From Micromonospora sp. WMMD1128 (GTDB taxonomy: Bacteria; Actinomycetota; Actinomycetes; Mycobacteriales; Micromonosporaceae), in NCBI RefSeq assembly GCF_027497235.1, contig NZ_CP114902.1:4738001-4802000 (forward strand): a stretch of DNA of 64,000 nt. The letters run 5' to 3'. Below are positions 27,233-35,961 of this stretch, piece by piece. The notes beneath the pieces are model-generated. The model had not been told where the DNA came from and made no database searches. It saw only the letters and a list, made by a program, of their open reading frames with translations. Positions within the stretch are counted from its first letter, which is position 1. The number at the start of each line of letters is the position of its first letter. The position numbers were made by a program, and so were the translations under genes.

Positions 27233-28156
27233 TCACCGCGCCGGGGTGAACGCGCGGGCGAGGCGGTCGAGCAGGAACACCTCGGTGCCGGCAAGGCCGG
27301 TGGAGCAGAAGACCGAGATCTGGTCCGCGCCGGTCCGGCCGGTGGCCGCGCCGGCCAGCACCGCGCCCAGGTCGCGCAGCCGCCCGGCGTACGGCTCGAC
27401 GGCGGCGAGCATCGGCGGCGCGTACGCGGCGGCCTGCCCCGGCGAGTCGGTGACCAGCAGGTCGGCGGCGTCGAGCAGGTCGGTGCCGAACTCGTGCCGG
27501 TCGACCTGCTTGAAGCCGACGGTGTTGACGTGCGTGCCCGGCGACAGGTCGGCGGCGGCCAGCACCGGGGCGGTGCTCGTGGTGGCCAGCACCACCAGGT
27601 CGCGGTCGCGCACCGCGGCGGCGGCCGAGTCGACCGCCCGGACCGGCACGCCCAGCTCGGCCCGGGCCCGGGCGGCGAACGCCTCCCGCCGGGCGGCCGA
27701 CCGGCTGTGCACGGTCACCTCGCGCAGCGGCCGGACCGCCGCCGCGGCCCACACCTGGGTCCACGCCTGCCGCCCCGAGCCCACCACGCCGAGCGTGGCG
27801 GCGTCCGGACGGGCCAGCGCGTCCACCGCCACGCCGCCCAGTCCTCCGGTACGCCGGGAGCCCAGCTCCTCGCCGACGGCGATGGCGCGTACCGCGCCGG
27901 TGGTCGCGTCGTGCAGCACGACGAGTTGCCCGCTCTCCGGGTGCCCGAACGTGTCGTACGAGCGGAAGCCGTACCACTCGCCGGTGAGGTGGCCGGCGGT
28001 GAGCACCATCCGGCCGCCGCCCAGCGACGCGGACGCCCGGGGTGGGGCGATCAGCCGCCCGTGGTGCGCGGCCAGCAGCGCGTCCCGCATGGCGGCGACG
28101 GTGAGCGGGGCGTCCACGGCCGCCGCGACGTCCTCGTCGGAGAAGAGCACGGTCAT
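27233..28156 (-). CDS. Ornithine cyclodeaminase / mu-crystallin family protein
   Basis: About 307 residues. The family includes ornithine and lysine cyclodeaminases, ketimine reductases and dehydrogenases using NAD(P)H. The nucleotide-binding turn is LGVVGSGRQAWTQ (about 120); an N-terminal substrate region (GGRMVLTAGHL) and VNTVGFKQVDRHEF are also typical. ATG 28154-28156 chosen; another ATG three codons upstream is possible. Substrate not predictable. Divergent from the guanidine riboswitch and exporter gene, with no evidence for a shared pathway. Confidence 0.85.
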   Translation of the reverse strand: MTVLFSDEDVAAAVDAPLTVAAMRDALLAAHHGRLIAPPRASASLGGGRMVLTAGHLTGEWYGFRSYDTFGHPESGQLVVLHDATTGAVRAIAVGEELGSRRTGGLGGVAVDALARPDAATLGVVGSGRQAWTQVWAAAAVRPLREVTVHSRSAARREAFAARARAELGVPVRAVDSAAAAVRDRDLVVLATTSTAPVLAAADLSPGTHVNTVGFKQVDRHEFGTDLLDAADLLVTDSPGQAAAYAPPMLAAVEPYAGRLRDLGAVLAGAATGRTGADQISVFCSTGLAGTEVFLLDRLARAFTPAR

Positions 28157-28272
28157 GACCCACATCGTGCAACCTGAAGTTTGCGTGAACTCCAGCGATG
28201 GTGGGCTTCGTCACCACGCCGCCCGGCCGCCCCGGCCGGTGCTAGCGTCGGCCACGGCGGTCCATGGCCGCC

Positions 28273-28315
28273 CCGGACGAGTGGTGGGCGTACCCGGTCA
28301 GGCACGACGCCCCGC
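28273..28315 (+). ncRNA. Guanidine-III riboswitch
   Basis: CCGGACGA (28273-28280), then GTACCCGGTCAGG (28290-28302), flanked by the GGGCG/CGCCC stem (28286-28290 with 28308-28312), matches the conserved core of the class III guanidine riboswitch, including the CCGG pseudoknot pairing. It lies about 55 nt before a SugE/Gdx-type exporter, the expected target. A further hairpin (GCCCGG/CCGGGC, 28329-28347) stands between aptamer and ribosome site and may be the expression platform (inference). Confidence 0.85.
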
Positions 28316-28369
28316 GGAAACGACCACCGCCCGGCCGACCGCCGGGCCCGCCCGTCAGAGGTGACACTC

Positions 28370-28684
28370 ATGGCCTGGATCGTGCTTGTGCTCTCCGGAC
28401 TGCTGGAAACCGCGTGGGCGGTCGCCCTGGACCGCAGCGCCGGCTTCACCCGCCCCCTCCCCACCGCCGTCTTCGCCGGCACCCTCGCCGGCAGCATGGC
28501 CGGCCTGGCGTACGCGCTGCGCGACATCCCGGTCGGCACCGGCTACGCGGTGTGGGTCGGGATCGGCGCGGTCGGCACCGCGCTCGTCGGCATGCTCGCC
28601 CTCGGCGAGCCGGCGAACCTGCCCCGCATCGCCTGCCTGCTGCTCGTGGTCGCCGGGGTGGTCGGCCTGAAACTGTTCCACTGA
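28370..28684 (+). CDS. gdx: Guanidinium exporter (SMR family, SugE/Gdx type)
   Basis: A 104-residue, four-helix small multidrug resistance protein. AWIVLVLSGLLETAWAVAL carries the essential membrane glutamate in helix 1; GTGYAVWVGIGAVGT in helix 3 is typical of the SugE/Gdx branch, which exports guanidinium in exchange for protons as an antiparallel dimer. ATG 28370-28372 has GAGGTG 6 nt upstream. The guanidine-III riboswitch upstream makes the substrate assignment strong. Confidence 0.95.
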   Translation: MAWIVLVLSGLLETAWAVALDRSAGFTRPLPTAVFAGTLAGSMAGLAYALRDIPVGTGYAVWVGIGAVGTALVGMLALGEPANLPRIACLLLVVAGVVGLKLFH

Positions 28685-28768
28685 TCGATGCGTGATCCGG
28701 TTTGGACGGCCGACCCGCCGGGGTAGGTGATCGTCAGCGCACCGAGAAGATCACTCACGGAGGACACC

Positions 28769-29008
28769 ATGGCCGACGTTCCCGCCACCGCCCGCTCCAA
28801 CAGCAACGCCGCCCGGATCTGCACCATCATCGGTTTCGTCTTCGCGGCCATCGCGATCTTCGTACCGTTCCTCGGCCTGGTCGGGTTGGTCCTCGGCATC
28901 GTCGGCGCGGTGCTCGGCGACAAGCCGCTCGGTTGGTACGCCGCCGCGGCGAGCGTCGCCGGCGCCGTCCTCGGTTTCATCCTCGCCGCCGCGATCCTGA
29001 ACGCCTGA
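28769..29008 (+). CDS. Small two-helix membrane protein (DUF4190-like)
   Basis: 79 residues with a hydrophilic N-terminus and two hydrophobic helices at about 14-45 and 52-78 (LVGLVLGIVGAVLGDKPLGW). This pattern fits DUF4190-type small actinobacterial membrane proteins, function unknown. ATG 28769-28771 follows CGGAGG. Ends just before a strong bidirectional terminator. Confidence 0.8.
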   Translation: MADVPATARSNSNAARICTIIGFVFAAIAIFVPFLGLVGLVLGIVGAVLGDKPLGWYAAAASVAGAVLGFILAAAILNA

Positions 29009-29021
29009 CCGCGCCACCCGC

Positions 29022-29062
29022 ACGAACGAGGGCCCGCCGGATTCCGGCGGGCCCTCGTTCGT
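29022..29062. terminator. Bidirectional terminator hairpin
   Basis: Perfect 19-bp inverted repeat (29022-29040 and 29044-29062, arm CGAGGGCCCGCCGG) with a 3-nt loop, placed exactly between the convergent 28769 gene and ftsK. No U-tract, as is common in GC-rich actinobacteria. Confidence 0.9.
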
Positions 29063-29070
29063 GACCGGGT

Positions 29071-31536
29071 CTATTCCTCGCCGCCGCGCAGGCCGGTCAG
29101 CACCTCGTCCAGCTCGTCCGGCTTGACCAGCACGTCGCGGGCCTTGGAGCCCTCGGACGGGCCGACCACGCCCCGGGTCTCCATCAGGTCCATCAGCCGG
29201 CCCGCCTTGGCGAAGCCGACCCGCAGCTTGCGCTGGAGCATCGAGGTCGAGCCGAACTGCGAGGTGACCACCAGCTCGACGGCCTGCACCAGCAGGTCGA
29301 GATCGTCGCCGATGTCCTCGTCGATCTTCTTCTTGCTGTCCTGCGCCGGGGCGAGCACGTCCGGGCGGAACTCCGGCTCGCGCTGGTCCTTGCAGAACTT
29401 GACCACGTCGGTGATCTCGCGCTCGGTCACCCAGGCGCCCTGGATCCGCACCGGCTTCGACGCGCCCATCGGCAGGAACAGGCCGTCACCGCGACCGAGC
29501 AGCTTCTCCGCGCCGGGCTGGTCGAGGATGACCCGGGAGTCGGCGAGCGACGAGGTGGCGAACGCGAGCCGGGACGGCACGTTGGCCTTGATCAGGCCGG
29601 TGACCACGTCCACCGAGGGGCGCTGGGTGGCCAGCACCAGGTGGATGCCGGCGGCGCGGGCCAGCTGGGTGATCCGGACGACGGAGTCCTCCACGTCGCG
29701 CGGCGCCACCATCATCAGGTCGGCCAGCTCGTCCACGATCACCAGCAGGTAGGGGTAGGGCCGCATCTCCCGCTCGCTGCCGGGCGGGGCCTTGATCTCG
29801 CCGTTGCGCACCTTGCGGTTGAAGTCGTCGATGTGCCGGACCCCGTTGGCGGCGAGGTCGTCGTAGCGCATGTCCATCTCGCGGACGACCCACTCCAGCG
29901 AGTCGGCCGCCTTCTTCGGGTTGGTCACGATCGGCGTGACCAGGTGCGGGATGCCCTCGTAGCCGGTCATCTCGACCCGCTTCGGGTCGATCAGCAGCAG
30001 CCGCACCTCGTCCGGCGTGGCCCGGGTCAAAATGGACACAAGCAGACTGTTCAGGCAACTCGACTTGCCCGCACCGGTGGCGCCGGCGATCAGGATATGA
30101 GGCATCTTCGCGAGGTTGGCCACCACGTAGCCGCCCTCGATGTCCTTGCCGAGCGCCACCACCATCGGGTGGTGGTCGCTTGTCGCGGCCCGCGAGCGCA
30201 GCACGTCGCCGAGCGACACGTTCTCCGGGTCGGTGTTCGGGATCTCCACGCCGACCGCGCTCTTGCCCGGGATCGGGCTGAGGATCCGCACGTCCGGCGA
30301 CTTCACCGCGTACGCGATGTTGCGGGAGAGCTGGGTGATCCGCTCGACCTTGACGCCCGGCCCCAGCTCGACCTCGTAGCGGGTGACGGTCGGGCCGCGG
30401 GTGAAGCCGGTGACCTCGGCGTCCACGCCGAACTGGTCGAAGACGCCGGTCAGCGCCGCGATCACCTCGTCGTTGGCCTTGCTCCGGGTCTTCGGCGCGG
30501 GCCCACCGCCGAGCATGTTGGCCGGCGGCAGCGTGTAGTCGCCGGCCAGGCCGGTGAGCGCGAGCTGCTCGGCGCGGGTGGGCAGCGGCGAGTGCTCCGG
30601 CGGCTCGGCCGGCTTCCGGTTCGCCGGCACCTTGGGCATCTTGCGCGGCAGCACGATGGTTTCCTGGAGGTCCACGCCGGCCAGCTCGTCGTCCGGGTCC
30701 AGCGGGTCCAGCGGACCGACCGGCGGCGGAACGCGCTTCGCCGGCCGCTTGCGGGCCGGCTTCGGCGGCGCCTCGACCTCGTCCCGCTCCTCCTCGACGT
30801 CCTCGGGCGCGTCCGGGTCGGCGCGCAGGCCGAGCCGCTCCGGGATCCGGTTGATCGGCGTCGCGGTGACCACCAGCAGGCCGAACACCAGCAGCAGGAG
30901 CAGCAGCGGCATGGCCACCCAGGCGGTCACCGCCGACTTCAGCAGGTCGCCCACCCCGGCGCCGATCAGGCCGCCGGCGTAGTCGCGCTGGACCTCGTCG
31001 ACCGGGTTCTGCCCGATGTGCAGCATCGCGGCGGTCGCAAGCAGCATCGAACCCCAGCCGACCAGGCCGCGCCCGCGGTGCTCCGGATCCACCGGGGTGC
31101 GCATGAGCCGCCACGCGCCGACCATGAACAGCACCGGCAGCACGATCGAGATCGCCCCGACGAAGAGACGCACGGTGTCGGCCAGGTGCCGGCCCACCGG
31201 CCCGGCGCCGCCGCCCCAGATGCCCACCGCGGCGAGGATGGCCAGGCCGAACAGCAGCAGGCCGGCGCCGTCGCGACGGTGCTCCGGATCCAGCTCCCGA
31301 GTGGACGCGGCCTGCCGGCCGACCGCCCGGAATCCCCAGCCGACCGAGTGCGCCATCCCCATGAACATGGCGTTGACGGCCCGGCCGACGAACGCGGCCG
31401 GACTCGGCCCCGCCGCCGGTCGACGCCGGACGGGCTTGCGCGCCGCCTTCTTCGCCGGTTGGCGGGCACGGTTGTTCGTGGAGCCACGTGGCGACGCGCC
31501 GCGCCGCCGGCTCGCCTGAGAGGTACGGCCCGCCAT
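29071..31536 (-). CDS. ftsK: DNA translocase FtsK
   Basis: 821 residues. A basic N-terminus (about 1-55) precedes four to five membrane helices (about 85-250), an acidic/proline linker, the FtsK alpha domain, the RecA-like motor (Walker [10 protein letters not shown], Walker [24 protein letters not shown]) and a C-terminal gamma winged helix ([20 protein letters not shown]) that reads KOPS sites. It pumps chromosomal DNA during septation. ATG 31534-31536 lacks a Shine-Dalgarno but has TACCGT 6 nt upstream, indicating a leaderless mRNA. Confidence 0.95.
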   Translation of the reverse strand: MAGRTSQASRRRGASPRGSTNNRARQPAKKAARKPVRRRPAAGPSPAAFVGRAVNAMFMGMAHSVGWGFRAVGRQAASTRELDPEHRRDGAGLLLFGLAILAAVGIWGGGAGPVGRHLADTVRLFVGAISIVLPVLFMVGAWRLMRTPVDPEHRGRGLVGWGSMLLATAAMLHIGQNPVDEVQRDYAGGLIGAGVGDLLKSAVTAWVAMPLLLLLLVFGLLVVTATPINRIPERLGLRADPDAPEDVEEERDEVEAPPKPARKRPAKRVPPPVGPLDPLDPDDELAGVDLQETIVLPRKMPKVPANRKPAEPPEHSPLPTRAEQLALTGLAGDYTLPPANMLGGGPAPKTRSKANDEVIAALTGVFDQFGVDAEVTGFTRGPTVTRYEVELGPGVKVERITQLSRNIAYAVKSPDVRILSPIPGKSAVGVEIPNTDPENVSLGDVLRSRAATSDHHPMVVALGKDIEGGYVVANLAKMPHILIAGATGAGKSSCLNSLLVSILTRATPDEVRLLLIDPKRVEMTGYEGIPHLVTPIVTNPKKAADSLEWVVREMDMRYDDLAANGVRHIDDFNRKVRNGEIKAPPGSEREMRPYPYLLVIVDELADLMMVAPRDVEDSVVRITQLARAAGIHLVLATQRPSVDVVTGLIKANVPSRLAFATSSLADSRVILDQPGAEKLLGRGDGLFLPMGASKPVRIQGAWVTEREITDVVKFCKDQREPEFRPDVLAPAQDSKKKIDEDIGDDLDLLVQAVELVVTSQFGSTSMLQRKLRVGFAKAGRLMDLMETRGVVGPSEGSKARDVLVKPDELDEVLTGLRGGEE

Positions 31537-31542
31537 AGAGTC

Positions 31543-31548
31543 ACGGTA
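31543..31548 (-). promoter_or_regulatory. -10 hexamer TACCGT for leaderless ftsK
   Basis: Minus-strand TACCGT ends 6 nt before the ftsK ATG, the same hexamer found before the genes starting at 56134 and 61081. No Shine-Dalgarno intervenes. Confidence 0.5.
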
Positions 31549-31649
31549 ACGGCGGCACCCGACGAAACGCCGCTTTTCCGGGTCGCGTCCGCGTGTCGCA
31601 GCACAGGTCGGACCGTCGTTTGTGTTATTCGCCTCAGAAGGGATGCCCG

Positions 31650-32129
31650 ATGGCGTCGCCGGAGATCGAGGACGGTCCGGACGGTCCGCTGACCGGACAC
31701 CCGCAGGCGCTGCAACCGCTGAGCGGTGCGCTGATCGCCGCCGTGCTGGCCCACCGGGGGTACGCGGTGGCGCAGGAGCCCGACGGCGCGCTTGTCGGCC
31801 GCTGGGAACGGCACCTGATCTGGTTCCATCGCCGGGGCGCGGCCGGAGAACTGCTCCAGGTACGCACCGTCGCCGCACCCCGGTTCGGCATCGACCAGGT
31901 GCCCGAGTTGCACGTGTTCTGCAACACCTGGAACCACGACCGGCTCTGGCCCAAGGCGTACGTGCACGTCGACGACGACGGGGTGGCCCAGGTCTGCGGC
32001 GAGGTCACCACCGACCTGGAGCGCGGGGTGACCCCGCACCAGCTCGACCGACTGGTCGACGGCGGCGTCACCACCGGCTGCCAGCTCGCCGACGCCGTCG
32101 CCGGCCTGCCCGGCGGGTCGGTCCGGTGA
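31650..32129 (+). CDS. YbjN domain protein
   Basis: 159 residues with a single YbjN (sensory-transduction/T3SS-chaperone-like) fold at about 25-150. Recognised from [13 protein letters not shown] and [19 protein letters not shown], the latter repeated in the next gene. ATG 31650 follows GAAGGG. The stop overlaps the GTG start of the next gene by 4 nt, so the two are translationally coupled. Function of actinobacterial YbjN proteins is not established; a chaperone-like role is inferred from fold. Confidence 0.85.
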   Translation: MASPEIEDGPDGPLTGHPQALQPLSGALIAAVLAHRGYAVAQEPDGALVGRWERHLIWFHRRGAAGELLQVRTVAAPRFGIDQVPELHVFCNTWNHDRLWPKAYVHVDDDGVAQVCGEVTTDLERGVTPHQLDRLVDGGVTTGCQLADAVAGLPGGSVR

Positions 32130-33712
32130 CCACGGCCCGCGACCGGGGGCTGGCCGCCGCGCTCGCCGACGCCCGGGACCGGCCCGACGGCGAGGAGCGC
32201 TGCGCCGAGCTGGAGCGGATCGCCGCCCGCGCCGACGCCACCGGCGACCCGCGTACCGCCCTGTCGGCGCGGTTCGCGCTCGTCGAGGCGTACCTGCACC
32301 TGGGTGAGCGGTGGCGGACGGTGGAGCCGGTGCGGCGCCTGGGGGCCACGCTGGCCCGGCACCCGGGGCTGCTCGACGCCCACCCCGACGAGCTGGTCCG
32401 GCTGCGCCGGCACCAGCGGCAGGCGGTGGAGGCGCTCTTCGGCACCCCCCGGGTGGGACTGGACCAGGCCGGGTCCCTGTTGGACACGCTCGCCCAGGAA
32501 CTCGGCCCGGACGCCGGGCCGGTCGCCGAGCTGCGCTGCCGGCTCGCCGACCACCTCGGCGACGAGCCGGCCGCCCGGGACGCGTACGCGCGCTGGACGG
32601 CCGCCGATCCGGCGGACCCGGTGGGCGGCTGCCCGGGTTGCGCCCCGGCCCGGCGGGCCGAGTTGCTGGCCCGCTGGGGTGAGCCGGAGGCGGCGCTCGC
32701 GGCGCTCGGGCCGGGGCCGGTCGACGTGCCGGGCTGCACCGACCAGCCCGAACGGTCCCTCACCGCCGGGATGCTCCCGTGGCTGCGCACCGGCGCGGTG
32801 GCGGAGGCGGCCCGGGCACACGTTCGCGCGTACCGCCGGCACCGCCGGGAACGAGTCGCGTTTCCGCTGCTCGCCACGCACCTGCGGTTCTGCGCGCTGG
32901 GCGGCTATCTGCACCGCGGGCTGGAGGTGCTGACCGAGCAGTTGCCCCGGCTGGACCGCCCGGCGGACGACATGTCCGCGATGGAGTTCGCCGCGGCGGG
33001 CGCGTTGCTCTGCGGGCTGGCCGCGGAGGCCGGCCTCGGTGGCCGGCGGATCCACCGCCCCGGGCACGGCTCCCGGCCGGCGGCCGAGGTGGACGTGGCC
33101 ACGCTCGGCGCGCAACTCCAGGCGCTGGCGACCGCGCTGGCCGGGAGCTTCGACGCCCGCAACGGCACCGGGCACCAGTCCGGGCGGATCGCCTCCTGGC
33201 TGGCCGAACGACCGATCGCCGGGCCGGTGTCGCTGGCCGCCGAGAGCGAGTTCGACGACGAGCCGGCGATCGACCCGGCCGAACCGGGCCCACCCGACCC
33301 GGAGGAGCCGGTCCCGCTCGACGCGGCGCTGCTCACCGCCGTGCTGGACGCCCGGGGCGACCCCTACACGGTGGAGCCGGACGGCACGCTCGTCGGCCGG
33401 TGGGGCGAGGCGACGATCCAGTTCCGTCGGCTCGGCCGGCAGGGCGACGTGCTGCACGCCCGGGTGGTGGCGGCCCGCCGGCTGCCGACCGGCCGCCGCG
33501 CCGAGGCGTACGCGTTCTGCAACGCCTGGAACCACGACCGGCTGCTGCCCGCCGCCTACGTGCACGAACCCGGTGACGGGACGCTGGTGCTGGTCGCCGG
33601 CGTCACCACCGACCTGGCCTGCGGGGTGGCCCCGACCCAGCTCGCCGTGCTGGTGGCCGCCGCGGTCCGCACCGGCACCGCGTACGCCGAGGCGGTCGCC
33701 GCACTGGCCTGA
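32126..33712 (+). CDS. Helical-repeat protein with C-terminal YbjN domain
   Basis: 528 residues. The N-terminal ~385 residues are helical and TPR-like (ALSARFALVEAYLHLGERW, AARDAYARWTAADP, WGEPEAALAALG), with a CxxC pair (GGCPGCAP, about 172). The C-terminal ~135 residues repeat the YbjN domain of the preceding protein (FCNAWNHDRLLPAAYVHE). GTG 32126-32128 overlaps the upstream stop. The pair looks like a duplicated chaperone-like domain, one copy tethered to a protein-interaction scaffold (inference). Confidence 0.85.
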   Translation: MTTARDRGLAAALADARDRPDGEERCAELERIAARADATGDPRTALSARFALVEAYLHLGERWRTVEPVRRLGATLARHPGLLDAHPDELVRLRRHQRQAVEALFGTPRVGLDQAGSLLDTLAQELGPDAGPVAELRCRLADHLGDEPAARDAYARWTAADPADPVGGCPGCAPARRAELLARWGEPEAALAALGPGPVDVPGCTDQPERSLTAGMLPWLRTGAVAEAARAHVRAYRRHRRERVAFPLLATHLRFCALGGYLHRGLEVLTEQLPRLDRPADDMSAMEFAAAGALLCGLAAEAGLGGRRIHRPGHGSRPAAEVDVATLGAQLQALATALAGSFDARNGTGHQSGRIASWLAERPIAGPVSLAAESEFDDEPAIDPAEPGPPDPEEPVPLDAALLTAVLDARGDPYTVEPDGTLVGRWGEATIQFRRLGRQGDVLHARVVAARRLPTGRRAEAYAFCNAWNHDRLLPAAYVHEPGDGTLVLVAGVTTDLACGVAPTQLAVLVAAAVRTGTAYAEAVAALA

Positions 33713-33833
33713 CCACCCTTCCCGTCGATCTGCTTCATGATCATCTGTTTGGTCGGGCCGGTGGGGTGGCGGGACGGCTCGGCCGGTGATCAGGCTCGAC
33801 GTTGCCACCACTCGCGTCCCCCAGGCAGGCGGG

Positions 33834-33960
33834 TGGAACGCCACGGGTGCGTCAGGGCCCCGGAAGACACCCATGGCGTTCCACCCGTGCCCCGTCCGGC
33901 CCGTGAGTGGAACGGTATGGGTGTGTCAGGGCCCGACTGACACCCAACCCCTTGATCACT
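33834..33960. repeat. Family D 74-bp palindromic units (two copies)
   Basis: TGGAACG recurs at 33834 and 33908, a 74-nt period. Unit 1 is a hairpin: GGTGGAACGCCACGGGTG pairs with CACCCATGGCGTTCCACC about 18 nt later. Unit 2 keeps TGGAACGGTATGGGTG but its right arm is shortened to CACCCAA. The same words and period occur at 58494-58860. Confidence 0.75.
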
Positions 33961-33995
33961 CCCCCCGACGGCCGGACGAGCAGCGGAAGAGGGGG

Positions 33996-34052
33996 TGATC
34001 ATGAAGTTGACGGCATCAACAGAGATCAACGCCGCCGCCAACCTCATGATCA
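33996..34052. repeat. Palindromic repeat, family B (copy 1)
   Basis: TGATCATGAAGTTGACGGC (33996-34014) pairs with GCCGCCAACCTCATGATCA (34034-34052), two mismatches, 19-nt loop. Related copies lie at 39978 and 44916. Confidence 0.8.
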
Positions 34053-34087
34053 CGGCATCGGTGACGGGGGCCGCTGACCCTTCCCGT

Positions 34088-34157
34088 CGATCTTGGGGTT
34101 GTGGTCGTTGACAAAAGGTGCACTGCTGGCATTCGAGGTGCCACGACTCCAAGATCG
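34088..34157. repeat. Inverted repeat, family F (single copy)
   Basis: CGATCTTGGGGTTGTGG (34088-34104) pairs with CCACGACTCCAAGATCG (34141-34157), two mismatches, 36-nt loop containing GTTGACAAAAGG. The GATCTTGG word is shared with family C but the remainder differs. No second copy seen here. Confidence 0.55.
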
Positions 34158-34242
34158 CCGCCGCGTGACCGCAGACGCGGCGCGGCCCCCGACCACCGGG
34201 CGGTGGGGGTCGGGGGCCGCGGTCTCGGGGCCGGCGGGGTGG

Positions 34243-35787
34243 TCAGCGGGCGGAGAACGCCAGCGTGTACTCGCCGGAGCCGGCCAGCCCGACGACCCGG
34301 TAGCGGTAGGCGCCGGCCGGGGTGTCGGCGGTCAGCCGGACCGGGCCGTCGGCGTTGTCGGCGCGGGCCACGGTGCGGAACGCGCCGCCGGTGAAGCGTT
34401 GCAGCTCCAGCACCACCCGGGCGCCGTCCGGGGCGGCCACGCACGCCTCCTGGGCGCCGCCGGCCACCCGGAAGAAGCGGCCGTCCGGCTGCACCTGGGT
34501 ACGTCCGGCGGCGATCCGGCCGCTCCGGTTCACCTGGCCGGTGCACTCGGCGTCGCCGGCCGGCGGTTCCGCGGGCGGCGCGCTGGCCGGCGGGACCGTC
34601 TCGCCGCCACCGGCCGGCGGTTCCGCGGGCTCCGGCTGGCCGCCGGCGGTGACCAGGGTCAGGTTGTTGCGTTGGAGGATCTCGTTGACCGGCTGGAAGA
34701 ACGTGACCCCGCCGCGGGTGCAGTCGCCGGACCCGCCGGAGGTGACGCCCTGCGCCTGGTCGCCGGAGAGCCACGCGCCGCCGGAGTCGCCCGGCTCGGC
34801 GCAGACGTCGGTGCGGGTCAGGCCGGTGACCGTCCCCTCCGGGTAGTTGACCGTGGCGTTCTTGGCCTGGACCACCCCGCACCGGGTGCCGGTGGTGGAG
34901 CCGGAGCGGCAGATCGACGCGCCCACCGGGGCTTCGGTGGAGCCGTTCACCGGCACCGTGCCGCCGTTGAAGTCGTTCACCACGCCCTGCGGCGTCCAGT
35001 CGCCGTTGACCTCGACCACGGCCCAGTCGTCACCGGGGAACGAGGACGCGGAGAACGTGCCCTGGGCCACCCGGTTCGACCCGGTCGTGCGGTCACCCGG
35101 CTGGCCGCAGTGCCCGGCGGTGACGAAACCGCCGACCACCGAGAAGCCGACCGAGCAGCGGCCGGCGTTGTTGATGAAGAACGCGTCGCCACCCCGGACG
35201 TCGAACAGCGGGCGGGGGGCCTCGTCGGCGGTCCGCACCCGGACCGCGCCCGTCCCACCGGCGGCGGCGAACCGACGACCGGCGGCCTCCGCGCCGGGCC
35301 GGGCGACCACCACCACGGAGTTCGTCGCCACGTCGACGTACCAGCCCGCGATGTCCGGGCCGGCGCCGGCGCCGGCCCGGTCGAGCCGGGTCTTCACCGC
35401 GTCCAGCTCGGCGACGCCGCGCGCGACCCGCTTCGGCACCGCGCCGGCCGCCTTCACCCGTGCCGCACCGGGCGCATCGGTGACCGCCACGTTGAGCGTG
35501 GCGCCGTCGGCGGCGAGCCAGCTTCCGCCGTAGGCGGCGCCGAGTTCGGTACGCAGTGTGGTGACCGTGCCGGCGGCCCAGCGTTCGGTGCGCAGCCGGC
35601 GTACCGCCTGGTCGCGGGTGAGCGAGAGGTCGCGGCCCAGCGCGTCCAGCACCTCCGGGGCGACGCCGTCGGCGGTCGGGGCGGCCCGCCGGGGTTCTTC
35701 ACCGGCGAACGACGGCAGGGTCACCGCCGCCGTCAGCCCGGCCGCCGCCACCAGTACGCCGATGGCTGTCATCCGTCTGCGGTCCAT
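34243..35787 (-). CDS. Secreted S1 family serine protease (streptogrisin-like)
   Basis: 514 residues. A signal peptide (about 1-30, cleavage near SFAGEE) precedes an alpha-lytic-type pro-region (about 45-185), then a chymotrypsin-like domain (about 190-375) with the triad His in VTAGHCG, Asp in DDWAVVEV and Ser in GDSGGAW, plus paired cysteines. A Pro/Glu linker (PPAGGGETVPPASAPP) leads to a C-terminal ~90-residue beta domain resembling pre-peptidase C domains. ATG 35785-35787 follows GGGAGGAG. Extracellular, autoprocessed protease likely. Confidence 0.92.
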   Translation of the reverse strand: MDRRRMTAIGVLVAAAGLTAAVTLPSFAGEEPRRAAPTADGVAPEVLDALGRDLSLTRDQAVRRLRTERWAAGTVTTLRTELGAAYGGSWLAADGATLNVAVTDAPGAARVKAAGAVPKRVARGVAELDAVKTRLDRAGAGAGPDIAGWYVDVATNSVVVVARPGAEAAGRRFAAAGGTGAVRVRTADEAPRPLFDVRGGDAFFINNAGRCSVGFSVVGGFVTAGHCGQPGDRTTGSNRVAQGTFSASSFPGDDWAVVEVNGDWTPQGVVNDFNGGTVPVNGSTEAPVGASICRSGSTTGTRCGVVQAKNATVNYPEGTVTGLTRTDVCAEPGDSGGAWLSGDQAQGVTSGGSGDCTRGGVTFFQPVNEILQRNNLTLVTAGGQPEPAEPPAGGGETVPPASAPPAEPPAGDAECTGQVNRSGRIAAGRTQVQPDGRFFRVAGGAQEACVAAPDGARVVLELQRFTGGAFRTVARADNADGPVRLTADTPAGAYRYRVVGLAGSGEYTLAFSAR

Positions 35788-35917
35788 CCGCCACGCTCCT
35801 CCCGACCGGCGCGGGGGCACGCCGGACGACCGGGAGTACGGAGACGGACGCCAATCGGTTGAACCGCGGCGCAGGGTTTCGACGCGGCGTGTCGGGGCGT
35901 ACCCGGAAAGCGACGAC

Positions 35918-35945
35918 GCCGGCCCACCGCGGACGGTGGGCCGGC
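35918..35945. terminator. Terminator hairpin after rnj
   Basis: Perfect 12-bp stem GCCGGCCCACCG (35918-35929) with its complement (35934-35945), 4-nt loop, 17 nt beyond the rnj stop. Confidence 0.85.
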
Positions 35946-35961
35946 GCGCGAAGCGGTCGGG

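Larger units (their letters stand above)
33713..34242. other. Noncoding region packed with palindromic repeats
   Basis: About 530 nt between convergent genes. It contains two family D units (33834-33960), a family B palindrome (33996-34052) and a family F palindrome (34088-34157). CCCTTCCCGTCGATCT occurs twice (about 33717 and 34078), suggesting duplication. No ORF with normal codon use is present. Confidence 0.75.
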
